The notes below the pieces were generated by a model. That model ran no database searches, was not told the DNA's origin, and was given only the letters and a program-made list of their open reading frames with translations. The translations under genes and the position numbers were made by a program. Source: an uncultured bacterium (lineage in GTDB: Bacteria > Bacillota > Clostridia > Lachnospirales > Lachnospiraceae). From it: a stretch of DNA of 30,780 nt. Shown here piece after piece: positions 15,559 through 22,591 of this stretch. Location: assembly GCA_905215775.1 (NCBI GenBank), contig CAJMRM010000041.1, forward strand, positions 1-30,780. The letters are read 5' to 3'. Numbering within the stretch: the first letter of the stretch is position 1; every line of letters starts with the position of its first letter.

Positions 15559-15595
15559 AAACAGACATCAAAATCTTTTGAAGGGAGGTGGCTTG

Positions 15596-15613
15596 ATGTC
15601 GGCAGCAGCATAA
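15596..15613 (+). other. Possible 5-codon leader peptide before the MFS gene
   Basis: GGGAGG (15583-15588) lies seven bases before ATG-TCG-GCA-GCA-GCA-TAA (M-S-A-A-A). A hairpin with AGGGGAT / GTCCCCT arms follows (15616-15645). The layout resembles translational or transcriptional attenuation upstream of drug-resistance genes. It rests only on the strong ribosome site and position. Confidence 0.3.
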
Positions 15614-15684
15614 TAAGGGGATTATCACACTTGATATTGTCCCCTGTTTGAAAAACTATTTTAAAAATGAGAGGACAATTTGAT

Positions 15685-16908
15685 ATGGAAAAAACACAAA
15701 AATGGAAATCACAGTTTATGATCGTAGCATTGGGACAGGCAGTTTCCATGTTGGGAAGTCATGGGGTTCAGTTTGCTCTGATCTAGTGGCTTGCCGAAAA
15801 AACATCTTCGCCGTTCATGCTGGGAATATCAGGACTTGCTGCCTATCTCCCAATGACCTTATTCAGCCCGCTGGCTGGAATTGCGGCTGACCGTTATAAC
15901 CGCAAATTTATCTCTGTTTTTTCGGATATGGCAATGGGGGCAGCTGCACTGATTTATGCAGGACTGCTGTTCTTTTTTGACCTGCCTGTGTGGACAGTAT
16001 TTGTTATGCTGTGTGTGAGGGGAATTGGAAGCACCTTCCAGCAGCCGGCCATACAGTCGATCATCCCGCAGCTTGTACCAAAAGACCAGTTAGTAAAAAT
16101 AAATGGGTGGATGCAGCTTCTAAATTCCGGCTCATTTTTATTGGGGCCGGTAATCGGTGCGTCTTTGTATGCGATTTTCCCGATGTCAGTCGTTTTAATG
16201 AGTGATGTGGCGGGGGCGATTTTAGCAAGTATTGCGCTGGCTGTTGTTAAAATCCCAAAACTTGAAAAAACAGAACGGGAAGAACAGCATTTTATCGCAG
16301 AGATAAAAAAGGGATTGCAGGTATTCAGAGAAGATAAAAAATTGTTTTATATCGTAATTGCAGAAGCTCTCTGTATGTTTTTTTATGCACCCTTATCGTC
16401 CTTTTATCCACTCATGACAAGCGATTATTTTAAGCTGTCGGCAATGTATGGCAGCGCAGTGGAATTGTCCTTTGCAATCGGTATGATGGCATCATCCCTT
16501 TTGTTTTCCAGTGTTCTAAAAATAAACCGGAAAATCAGAGTTTCCTTTATCGGTTTGTTTGGAATGGGAATAATGTCGCTGCTCTGCGGTATCATACCGC
16601 CTACTTATGTCGGTTGGTTTTTCTTTGCGGGAGGCTGTATCTGCTTAGGGGCTTCTGGTAATGTCCATACGATCCCATTGACTGCCTATATGCAGGAAAC
16701 CATATCCCCTGAAAAAATGGGGAGGGCATTTTCGGTACTTACCTTGATTTCTTCTGTTGCAATGCCGGTTGGCTTGCTTTTCAGCAGCCCGATAGCAGAA
16801 AAAGTAGGGGTAAATGTCTGGTTCTTCATTTCCGGCCTGTGCATGGTTATATTGACTGCATGTGTTTTAATCCGGTATTCAGCAAAACGCAGGAGGGAAA
16901 AAAGATGA
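15685..16908 (+). pseudogene. MFS efflux permease interrupted by in-frame TAG
   Basis: From the ATG at 15685 (GAGAGG ten bases upstream) the frame reads MEKTQKWKSQFMIVALGQAV, continues to ...HGVQFALI, meets TAG at codon 34 (15784-15786), and goes on WLAEKTSSPFMLGISGLAAY to 16908. Homologous drug/macrolide efflux permeases normally have a second Trp there, so TGG to TAG is the simple explanation. The intact part (363 aa from ATG 15817) keeps about ten or eleven helices, the DRYNRK loop and a late MGRAFSVL segment, but lacks helix 1. It is probably inactive unless the stop is read through. It overlaps the following GNAT gene by ATGA. Confidence 0.85.
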
Positions 16909-17330
16909 TTCGGGAATTTCAGAGGTCAGATACAGAGCAGGTTATGAAGCTTTGGCTTTCTGGAAATATAGACGCACATTCATTTGTGCCAGAGGAATAC
17001 TGGCGTTCACATTTTGACGAGGTACAGGAAGCATTATTGCAGGCGAAAGTTTTTGTCTGTGATATAGATGGCAACATAAAAGGATTTATCGGTTTGATGA
17101 ATGAATATATCGCCGGGATTTTTGTTGACAACAGCTGCCGTTCCACAGGAATCGGTACGCAGCTCCTTACTTATGTGAAAGAAAAATATGATATTCTTTC
17201 GTTGAGCGTATATCAGCAAAATCCACGGGCAGTAGCCTTTTATCAAAGGGAAGGGTTTTCAATTCTATCAGAAGGCGTTGATGAAGATACTGGAGAAAAA
17301 GAATATACAATGTGTTGGGAAAAACTATGA
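16905..17330 (+). CDS. GNAT family N-acetyltransferase
   Basis: The protein has 141 aa. The acetyl-CoA loop is CRSTGIGTQLL (consensus R/Q-x-x-G-x-G/A), preceded by the strand GIFVDNS and followed by LSVYQQNPRAVAFYQREGF, the usual GNAT motif B. AGGAGGG lies seven bases before the ATG at 16905; the frame is open further upstream inside the MFS gene but has no ribosome site. ATGA overlap with the MFS stop indicates one operon. The substrate is unknown; a small amine or drug is plausible given the neighbours. Confidence 0.87.
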   Translation: MIREFQRSDTEQVMKLWLSGNIDAHSFVPEEYWRSHFDEVQEALLQAKVFVCDIDGNIKGFIGLMNEYIAGIFVDNSCRSTGIGTQLLTYVKEKYDILSLSVYQQNPRAVAFYQREGFSILSEGVDEDTGEKEYTMCWEKL

Positions 17331-17593
17331 AAAAATGATCATATAAAAATAGCAAACCCAGCTGAGCCAGTGGGCGGCAAGTGAATGGGCTGTGCACATC
17401 ATTTTGACAGCACATCATGTCTTTGCTGGTGGGTAATCAAAGAAATTCTGATATGGAGGACTATATCACAACAAAGCTGATTGAAAGCCTGTTCAAATTC
17501 CGGCTTGACCGTTGAGTCTGGATTGGTGATATAAGAAAGTCATTTTAGCAAATTTGAAGCTGTAGGAGTGTTGAAACGGAAAAAGATATACAG
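17331..17593 (+). other. Gap with degenerate sequence between two GNAT genes
   Basis: No convincing gene. It holds the right copy of the 18-bp repeat (17369-17386) and a 32-codon frame at 17417-17515 (MSLLVGNQRNSDMEDYITTK...) without a good ribosome site. That frame may be the tail of a lost gene. AGGAG at about 17563 precedes GTG-TTG codons that are one frame away from the next GNAT gene. Confidence 0.4.
17369..17386 (+). repeat. Right copy of the 18-bp imperfect direct repeat
   Basis: AGTGGGCGGCAAGTGAAT, 17 of 18 identical with 14928-14945. It lies 38 bp after the first GNAT gene. Confidence 0.7.
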
Positions 17594-18112
17594 TTGTGCC
17601 CGATGGAAGAAAATGACCGAGAACAATTCATTTTAGATAATCAAGAAGCTTTTAACTACGGGGCTATGGAGGAGTTTGGTTGTAGAGATAACCACTTGGA
17701 AGAAGATGGTCAAATCATTTCACGAGAGACCATCGAGCAGTCCATTGACCACGGAAAGGCTTATCGTATTATTCTTGAAGGGAAAAAAGTTGGCGGTGCT
17801 GTAATTAAAGTGGATGGAGAAAAAGGAGACTTAGATCTGCTGTTCGTTTCTCCGACGGTTCATAGTAAGGGAGTTGGATATGCTGCGTGGTGCCAAATTG
17901 AAAAGCTACATCCAGAAGTTAAAATTTGGAAGACGGTAACACCATATTTTGAACAGCGGAATATACATTTTTATGTAAATAGATGTGGATTTCATATTGT
18001 TGAATTTTTTAATAAATTTCATCCTGACCCGAATGAGCCAGAAATGGATGTTGAAGAATTTGATGAGCAATTTCCAGATGGAATGTTCCGGTTTGAAAAG
18101 AGAATCGATTAG
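17594..18112 (+). CDS. GNAT-type acetyltransferase, N-terminus uncertain
   Basis: The protein has up to 172 aa. The core has two strands (KKVGGAVIKVD, DLDLLFVSP), a loop HSKGVGYAAW in the acetyl-CoA position, and NIHFYVNRCGFHIVEFFNK as the late GNAT motif. A conserved acidic C-terminal tail follows (EPEMDVEEFDEQFPDG). The start shown is a TTG without a ribosome site; ATG at 17603 is the alternative. Upstream, AGGAG then GTG-TTG-AAA-CGG reads MLKRKKI in another frame, and loss of two bases near 17585-17592 would join it to QLCPMEEND, so the 5' end may carry a frameshift. AT-rich. Confidence 0.75.
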   Translation: MCPMEENDREQFILDNQEAFNYGAMEEFGCRDNHLEEDGQIISRETIEQSIDHGKAYRIILEGKKVGGAVIKVDGEKGDLDLLFVSPTVHSKGVGYAAWCQIEKLHPEVKIWKTVTPYFEQRNIHFYVNRCGFHIVEFFNKFHPDPNEPEMDVEEFDEQFPDGMFRFEKRID

Positions 18113-18150
18113 ATTCCAGTTTGTCACACGAAACAATCATAAAAACTGAA

Positions 18151-18170
18151 TACTTATGTGAAAGAAAAAT
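18151..18170 (+). repeat. 20-bp exact copy of part of the first GNAT gene
   Basis: TACTTATGTGAAAGAAAAAT occurs here and at 17168-17187 inside the first GNAT gene (codons for TYVKEK). Similarity stops on both sides. It looks like a scar of recombination or a deleted second GNAT copy. The A-rich sequence makes chance slightly less unlikely. Confidence 0.65.
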
Positions 18171-18210
18171 AATATATAATTTTAATGAAGAAAATTGGAG
18201 GTGTCGGTAA

Positions 18211-18332
18211 ATGAGTCAGCACATTACAGTAGCAGCCTATGATCCATTGTAGGTAAAAAAATTGGTTTTTGGCTGGATAATTCCAGGCAGATGCCACAGC
18301 AGACGGTGGAAATCATTCGGAACCGGAAATAA
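18211..18332 (+). pseudogene. Degenerate mini-ORF, function unknown
   Basis: GGAGG precedes the ATG at 18211, which reads MSQHITVAAYDPL and stops at 18250-18252. In another frame the sequence continues VGKKIGFWLDNSRQMPQQTV... to a stop at 18330-18332. The join looks like one short coding region (about 40 aa) broken by a frameshift at 18246-18250. TATAAT at 18175-18180 could be a -10. Not recognised as any family. The stretch 18333-18486 after it holds no gene I can support. Confidence 0.35.
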
Positions 18333-18486
18333 ATCATAATTTTTATGGAAGTGTGTCTGCAAGTCCGGTGTAGAACGAGGGACGAGAGTTTTCGTATAGG
18401 CCTCTTATCCTATCGCCCATATTAAGTGTTCTGTTTTGCTATTTCCGTATGGACGGACGGGACAGTGTGTGCCGTAGACTGGAAAA

Positions 18487-18579
18487 ATGGAGGAGATTCC
18501 AGACTGGCAGCCAGATTCTTATCCACGGGCGGATCCGACGGTGCGGCCTTGTGTATATGCGGGAAAGGAGGCGCTATGA
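18487..18579 (+). CDS. Short upstream ORF coupled to the 18576 gene
   Basis: A 30-codon frame (starting MEEIPDWQPDSYPRADPTVR) ends TGA overlapping the ATG of the next gene (ATGA). Pro-rich with two Arg-Pro/Tyr-Pro segments. No good ribosome site is seen. One extra A in the AAAAA run at 18483-18487 would join it to an upstream frame (MDGRDSVCRRLEK from about 18450), so it may be the 3' end of a truncated gene at the edge of the island. Confidence 0.3.
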   Translation: MEEIPDWQPDSYPRADPTVRPCVYAGKEAL

Positions 18580-19448
18580 GAAAAGAACATAGTCATGAAT
18601 ATTACTGGGTACTGATATTTGCGGCGGCTCTGGGAATGTACCTGTTCCGGGTGCTCCTAATAGCCGGGGAGGGAAAAGAAGAGCCGGAGGTGGCGGTGGG
18701 AAGATTTTCAGTGGATGTCACATTTTCTGAGGAAGGGGAATTTCTCCCTCCCTCGTATCTGGAGGCGGCCAGAGATCCGGAATTTAAAGAGCCGTTTATC
18801 TGCCTGGGATACCAGGAGCCGGGAGCGGACCGGAAAGCAGAGGCAAGAGCGGAGGCGGAGCCGGAACTGGATCCGGAGCACGGCACATCCAGCCAGCCGG
18901 ATCCGCAGGCTGGGACATACAGGTACTGGTTCCAGTATGCCGGTGAGAGAACGCCGGAGGTCATTTATATGAAGCGGCCGCCGGTATACGTTCTTCGGGA
19001 AATGGAGGCGGTTTCCGCAGAGCTTTCAGATGAACTTCCGGTGCAGATGGAATATGGAGACGGCACAGGCTGGTTTGACGTGACAGAGGTATCCTGTGTC
19101 CAGTCCGGGGAAGGCGCTTATGAGATCCGGATCAAGGCCGATATGCTGCGGGATGCGTACCCGGGGATGGTGACACTGGCTCTTGGGGATGCAGTCCTGG
19201 AGCGGAAGCCGGAGATCTCTGGGGATGAACGGTACGCGGCGGCCCTGTTTGGCCGGGACCATGGGTATTCCTCGGACACGTTTGTATTCGTGTATGAGAC
19301 GGAGAATGGGAGTACCTATGAAACAGTAGCAGGATGGATGAGAACGGCAGTGCTGTCTGCCGGGAATCCCTATGAGAGGGAGCAAAATGCAGAATTGGAA
19401 GCGGAGTCAGAGGGAGGCAGCCAGGTCCGTCTGGTCCCGGAGGCGTAG
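18576..19448 (+). CDS. Membrane-anchored protein of unknown function
   Basis: The protein has 290 aa. One N-terminal helix (about residues 11-27, WVLIFAAALGMYLFRVLL) after a short charged tail anchors it in the membrane. The rest is acidic and probably extracellular. A low-complexity Glu/Ala/Pro stretch (about 85-110) is followed by a globular part with many beta-type segments (WFDVTEVSCVQSGEGAYEIR) and an acidic C-terminal tail. AAAGGAGG four bases before ATG 18576 fixes the start; the longer frame from 18426 adds non-family-like sequence. Not recognised. It is GC-rich like the chromosome, so it is native and sits just outside the island. Confidence 0.75.
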   Translation: MRKEHSHEYYWVLIFAAALGMYLFRVLLIAGEGKEEPEVAVGRFSVDVTFSEEGEFLPPSYLEAARDPEFKEPFICLGYQEPGADRKAEARAEAEPELDPEHGTSSQPDPQAGTYRYWFQYAGERTPEVIYMKRPPVYVLREMEAVSAELSDELPVQMEYGDGTGWFDVTEVSCVQSGEGAYEIRIKADMLRDAYPGMVTLALGDAVLERKPEISGDERYAAALFGRDHGYSSDTFVFVYETENGSTYETVAGWMRTAVLSAGNPYEREQNAELEAESEGGSQVRLVPEA

Positions 19449-20001
19449 CAGCGCTGTGTGCCCGCAGGGGATCTTCCAGTTTATGCTTCTGGAGCTGTTC
19501 TGGTGAGGAAACGCAGTCATACCTGCTGGATCATCTGGCGTTTGGCAGTACGGGAAGTAATGCGCTGGCTGGACTATGTATAAAAAGTGTCTGTTTTCTG
19601 AGTTCTGCCGGCGGCCCTTCGGGGTTTGATCGGAGATTTGGGCATATAGCCTTTCTTTTTTCTCTTATACCCAGAAATCCGGGTTTTTTTGAGCAAAAAT
19701 CCCTCAAAACAGGAAAATTTGGGTACCAGATGCAAAAAAAATCCCCAGTGCCCAAAAACAGGAGAAATTTTGGGTACTGGAGAAAAAAGTCCTGGATCCT
19801 GCCCAAACGGGCCGGGCCCAGATGGAATTCCAATGCTGGCAGACGCGGGCGAAACACTGGAAACGCCCCCATCCTGGCGGCCGCCGGCGGAGCACTGGCA
19901 GGCCCCAGCCCTGGAAACTCCCATTTCGCACGGCTTTGGCGGTCCCGGTCCTGGAAGCCCGGAGCAGATCCTGGCGGCCGCCGGCAGACGCAGCTTTCAG
20001 C
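19449..20001. other. 553-bp intergenic region with internal repeats
   Basis: No gene is supported; open frames on both strands are low-complexity. An A/T-rich part (19650-19790) has two related units: one GCAAAAATCCC...AAAACAGGA (19693-19723) and one GCAAAAAAAATCCCC...AAAACAGGA (19732-19776), each ending TTTGGGTAC. A GC-rich part has an exact 18-bp repeat, ATCCTGGCGGCCGCCGGC, at 19871-19888 and 19968-19985, with CTGGAAAC upstream of each region. CCGGGTTTTTTT at about 19678-19690 may serve as a terminator for the 18576 gene. Confidence 0.5.
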
Positions 20002-21255
20002 TTACTGATCGTTGGTCAGCTTCATCTTATCAAACAGATAGAATATCAGGCTTAAGATCATGCCGGTGACGCAGGCCAGCACCATACCGGTGAGCTGGAC
20101 ATTTCCAAAGTTCACCTTGATGCCGGAGAGTCCGGTGACGAAGATCACGGCAGTCAGGGCCTGGTTCCGGTTCTTGCCGTAGTCCACCTGGGAATCCACC
20201 AGGATCCGGAGACCGGAGGTGCCGATCATTCCATAAAGCAGGAAGGAGATCCCGCCGATGACCGGGCCGGGGATGGTCTGGATCAGGGCCGACAGCTTTC
20301 CGATGAAGGAGCAGATGATGGAAAATACGGCCGCGCCGGCGATGACCTGGACGCTGTATACCTTGGTGACGGCCATAACGCCGATGTTCTCCCCATAGGT
20401 GGTGGTGGGAACGGAGCCGATGAGACCGGACAGCATGGTGGAGAAATTATCTCCGAACAGGCTGCGGTGGAGTCCCGGTTCCTTTAAAAGATCCCGGTCC
20501 ACGATCTTGCTGGTGACCACCTGGTGGCCGATGTGCTCGGAGGTGATGACCAGGATCACCGGAAGGATGATCAGAATGGCCTGGAGATCAAACTTCGGAG
20601 CGGAAAAGTTTGGCAGGGCAAAGACCGGGGCGCTCATGACAGCGGAAAAGTCCAGGATCCCGGTGACGGCTGCGGCTGCGTACCCGGCGACCACGGCGAT
20701 CAGGATCGGGATCACAGAGAGGAAGCCGCGGAACAGGACGGAACCAAACTCGGCAAAGCCCAGGGTCACAAAAAATACGATGGCGTTCCGGGGATCGATG
20801 ACCTCATCCAGAAGACCGGCGTTGCTGGCAGCGCTGCCGGAGAGTTCCAGTCCGATGAGGGCGACCACAGGCCCCATGGCGGCAGGAGGAAGGACGATGT
20901 CGATCCATTTGTAGCCAACCTTGTAAATGATGAACGCCAGGATACAGCCCACAAAGCCCACAGCCACAAAGCCGCCCAGGGCGTATTCATAGCCCCAGTT
21001 GGCAATGACGATGCCCGCGGGAGCCAGGAAAGCAAAGCTGGATCCAAGATAGGCCGGAGCCTTTCCTTTGGTGACCAGGATAAAAAGCAGCGTGCCCAGT
21101 CCGTTCATAAAAAGAACGATGGCCGGGTTGATCCCGAACAGGAAGGGGACCAGCACCGACGCGCCGAACATGGCGAACATGTGCTGGATGCTTAAGGGGA
21201 TCAGGAGCCGAAAGGGGACCTTGTCCTCCACCTGGATGATCGTGCGGTTTTCCAT
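20002..21255 (-). CDS. uraA: Uracil permease (NCS2 / UraA family)
   Basis: The protein has 417 aa with the 14-segment NCS2 pattern. Family marks include the QHMFAMFGASVLVP start, the SEHIGHQ segment, whose Glu binds the pyrimidine in E. coli UraA, and TTTYGENIGV, also substrate-binding. It imports uracil with H+ across the cytoplasmic membrane. AGGAGG six bases before the ATG supports the start. A near-consensus promoter is at 21312-21339. The leader of about 50 bases is too short for a PyrR attenuator, so control at that level is not evident. Divergent from the threonine/serine dehydratase gene. Confidence 0.93.
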   Translation of the reverse strand: MENRTIIQVEDKVPFRLLIPLSIQHMFAMFGASVLVPFLFGINPAIVLFMNGLGTLLFILVTKGKAPAYLGSSFAFLAPAGIVIANWGYEYALGGFVAVGFVGCILAFIIYKVGYKWIDIVLPPAAMGPVVALIGLELSGSAASNAGLLDEVIDPRNAIVFFVTLGFAEFGSVLFRGFLSVIPILIAVVAGYAAAAVTGILDFSAVMSAPVFALPNFSAPKFDLQAILIILPVILVITSEHIGHQVVTSKIVDRDLLKEPGLHRSLFGDNFSTMLSGLIGSVPTTTYGENIGVMAVTKVYSVQVIAGAAVFSIICSFIGKLSALIQTIPGPVIGGISFLLYGMIGTSGLRILVDSQVDYGKNRNQALTAVIFVTGLSGIKVNFGNVQLTGMVLACVTGMILSLIFYLFDKMKLTNDQ

Positions 21256-21311
21256 ATGAAACCTCCTAAATAAAATTTATTTTTTGAAAAAACGTGAAAT
21301 TTTCGTGTTTC

Positions 21312-21339
21312 ATTTTAGCATAAGAAGTCAATTTGTCAA
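21312..21339 (-). promoter_or_regulatory. Sigma-A promoter of uraA
   Basis: On the minus strand TTGACA (21339-21334), a 16-bp spacer and TAAAAT (21317-21312). Confidence 0.75.
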
Positions 21340-21384
21340 ATAGAAAAATCGGTGGAAGCTGTTGTTAAAAATCTCACAGCCATG

Positions 21385-21414
21385 TTGACAAAATGGCAGA
21401 GTCCCTAGGATAAT
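21385..21414 (+). promoter_or_regulatory. Sigma-A promoter of the dehydratase gene
   Basis: TTGACA (21385-21390), an 18-bp spacer and GATAAT (21409-21414). Predicted start is near 21421, leaving a leader of about 120 bases. Confidence 0.65.
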
Positions 21415-21431
21415 AGCTCTATAATAAAAAA

Positions 21432-21466
21432 ACGGATGCTCCGGAGCCGGAAGAGGGGGCGTCCGT
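21432..21466 (+). other. Hairpin at the 5' end of the dehydratase leader
   Basis: ACGGATGC (21432-21439) pairs with GCGTCCGT (21459-21466) with one wobble. It lies just after the predicted start site and may protect the mRNA 5' end or act in regulation. No T run, so it is not a terminator. Confidence 0.4.
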
Positions 21467-21540
21467 CCGGGCGTTTGCCGGGAAAGAACCAGACAGCGGC
21501 CGCTCAGCTAAGGGGCGGCGGGGAGAAAGGGGAGCAGACA

Positions 21541-22500
21541 ATGGAATTTACAGGAAAACAGATCAGAGAGGCCAGAGAACGGATCGCCCCGTTTGTGGAG
21601 GAAACCCCGCTTTTGAGACTTAAGGGACTGGATGCGTACCTGGGCTGCCAGGTGTATGTCAAGGCCGAGTGTATGCAGATGACCGGGGCGTTTAAGCTCC
21701 GGGGGGCCATGAACCGGATCCTGACGCTGACCGGGGAAGAGCTTTCCCGGGGGATCGTGGCGGCGTCCTCGGGGAACCATGGCCGGGCCATTGCTTATGG
21801 CGCCAGAATGAAGGGAACAAGGGCGGTGATCGTAATGCCGCGGACGGCGCCGGAGGCCAAGAAAAAGGCCATCATGGATCTGGGGGCTGAGGTGGTGCTC
21901 TGCGAGGCGCCGGAACGGTTTCAGGTGGCGGAGCAGATCTGTAAGGAGAGGGGGAGCACCATGATCCCGCCCTATGACGATTACGATGTGATGGCAGGCC
22001 AGGGGACTCTGGGCCTGGAACTGATGGAGCAGTGCCCTGAGCTTTCCGCAGTCATCGTCCCGGCCAGCGGAGGCGGACTCATCGGCGGCGTTTCTGCGGC
22101 GGTGAAATGCGTATCAGATCATACAAAGGTATACGGGGCGGAGCCGTCGGCCCTTCCGCGGTATACGGAGAGCCTGAAGGCCGGGGAGCCGGTGCAGGTA
22201 CCCATGAAAAAGTCCCTGGCAGACGCCCTGGTGTCCCAGAGGCCCGGCCTTAAAAATTTTCCGGTGGTGAAGAAATACGTGGACGGCTTTGCGGCAGTGG
22301 ATGATCTGTTTATGCTAAAGGGAATGAAGCTTCTTTTAATGGAAGGAAAGGTCCTGGCAGAGCCATCGTCCTGCATTGGGATCGGAGCCGTTTTAGAGGG
22401 ACAGATCCCGGTGGGAAAAGAGGATAAGGTCTGTTTTGTGATCTCAGGCGGAAATCTGGGATTTGAGCAGCTGGAGCTTTTAAGAGATGTGACATATTAA
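21541..22500 (+). CDS. PLP-dependent threonine/serine dehydratase, no ACT domain
   Basis: The protein has 319 aa, a fold-type II PLP enzyme. The Schiff-base lysine is K52 in TGAFKLRGA, the substrate loop is SSGNHG (76-81), and the phosphate-binding Gly loop is SGGGLIGG (176-183). The lack of a C-terminal ACT regulatory domain points to a catabolic-type enzyme (deaminating Thr to 2-oxobutyrate or Ser to pyruvate) or a serine racemase-like enzyme. The ATG at 21541 has AGGGGAG upstream; the longer frame from 21436 runs through the leader hairpin and is rejected. It is single, with its own terminator. Confidence 0.88.
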   Translation: MEFTGKQIREARERIAPFVEETPLLRLKGLDAYLGCQVYVKAECMQMTGAFKLRGAMNRILTLTGEELSRGIVAASSGNHGRAIAYGARMKGTRAVIVMPRTAPEAKKKAIMDLGAEVVLCEAPERFQVAEQICKERGSTMIPPYDDYDVMAGQGTLGLELMEQCPELSAVIVPASGGGLIGGVSAAVKCVSDHTKVYGAEPSALPRYTESLKAGEPVQVPMKKSLADALVSQRPGLKNFPVVKKYVDGFAAVDDLFMLKGMKLLLMEGKVLAEPSSCIGIGAVLEGQIPVGKEDKVCFVISGGNLGFEQLELLRDVTY

Positions 22501-22508
22501 AATACAGC

Positions 22509-22535
22509 GGGGGGAGCCGGAGCGCTCCCCCTTTC
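22509..22535 (+). terminator. Terminator of the dehydratase gene
   Basis: GGGGGAGC (22510-22517) pairs with GCTCCCCC (22524-22531) around CGGAGC, followed by TTTCT. It lies between convergent genes and may also act on bioB transcripts. Confidence 0.75.
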
Positions 22536-22591
22536 TGCATCTGCCGTCTGCGTATGCTCCGGCGGCCGGCCGTCAGAGCTGCAGCCGCCGC

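Noticed and set aside
15702..15890. 62-aa frame across the TAG of the MFS gene in another phase
   Set aside because: No MFS similarity and no ribosome site; the zero-phase reading on both sides of the TAG shows that a nonsense change, not a frameshift, is present.
19689..20069. 126-aa Pro/Gly-rich frame overlapping the end of uraA
   Set aside because: Low-complexity, overlaps uraA antisense, no ribosome site, composition explained by the repeats of the gap.
21436..21540. Dehydratase extended upstream to 21436
   Set aside because: The extension is the leader hairpin and GC-rich sequence; ATG 21541 with AGGGGAG matches the family N-terminus.
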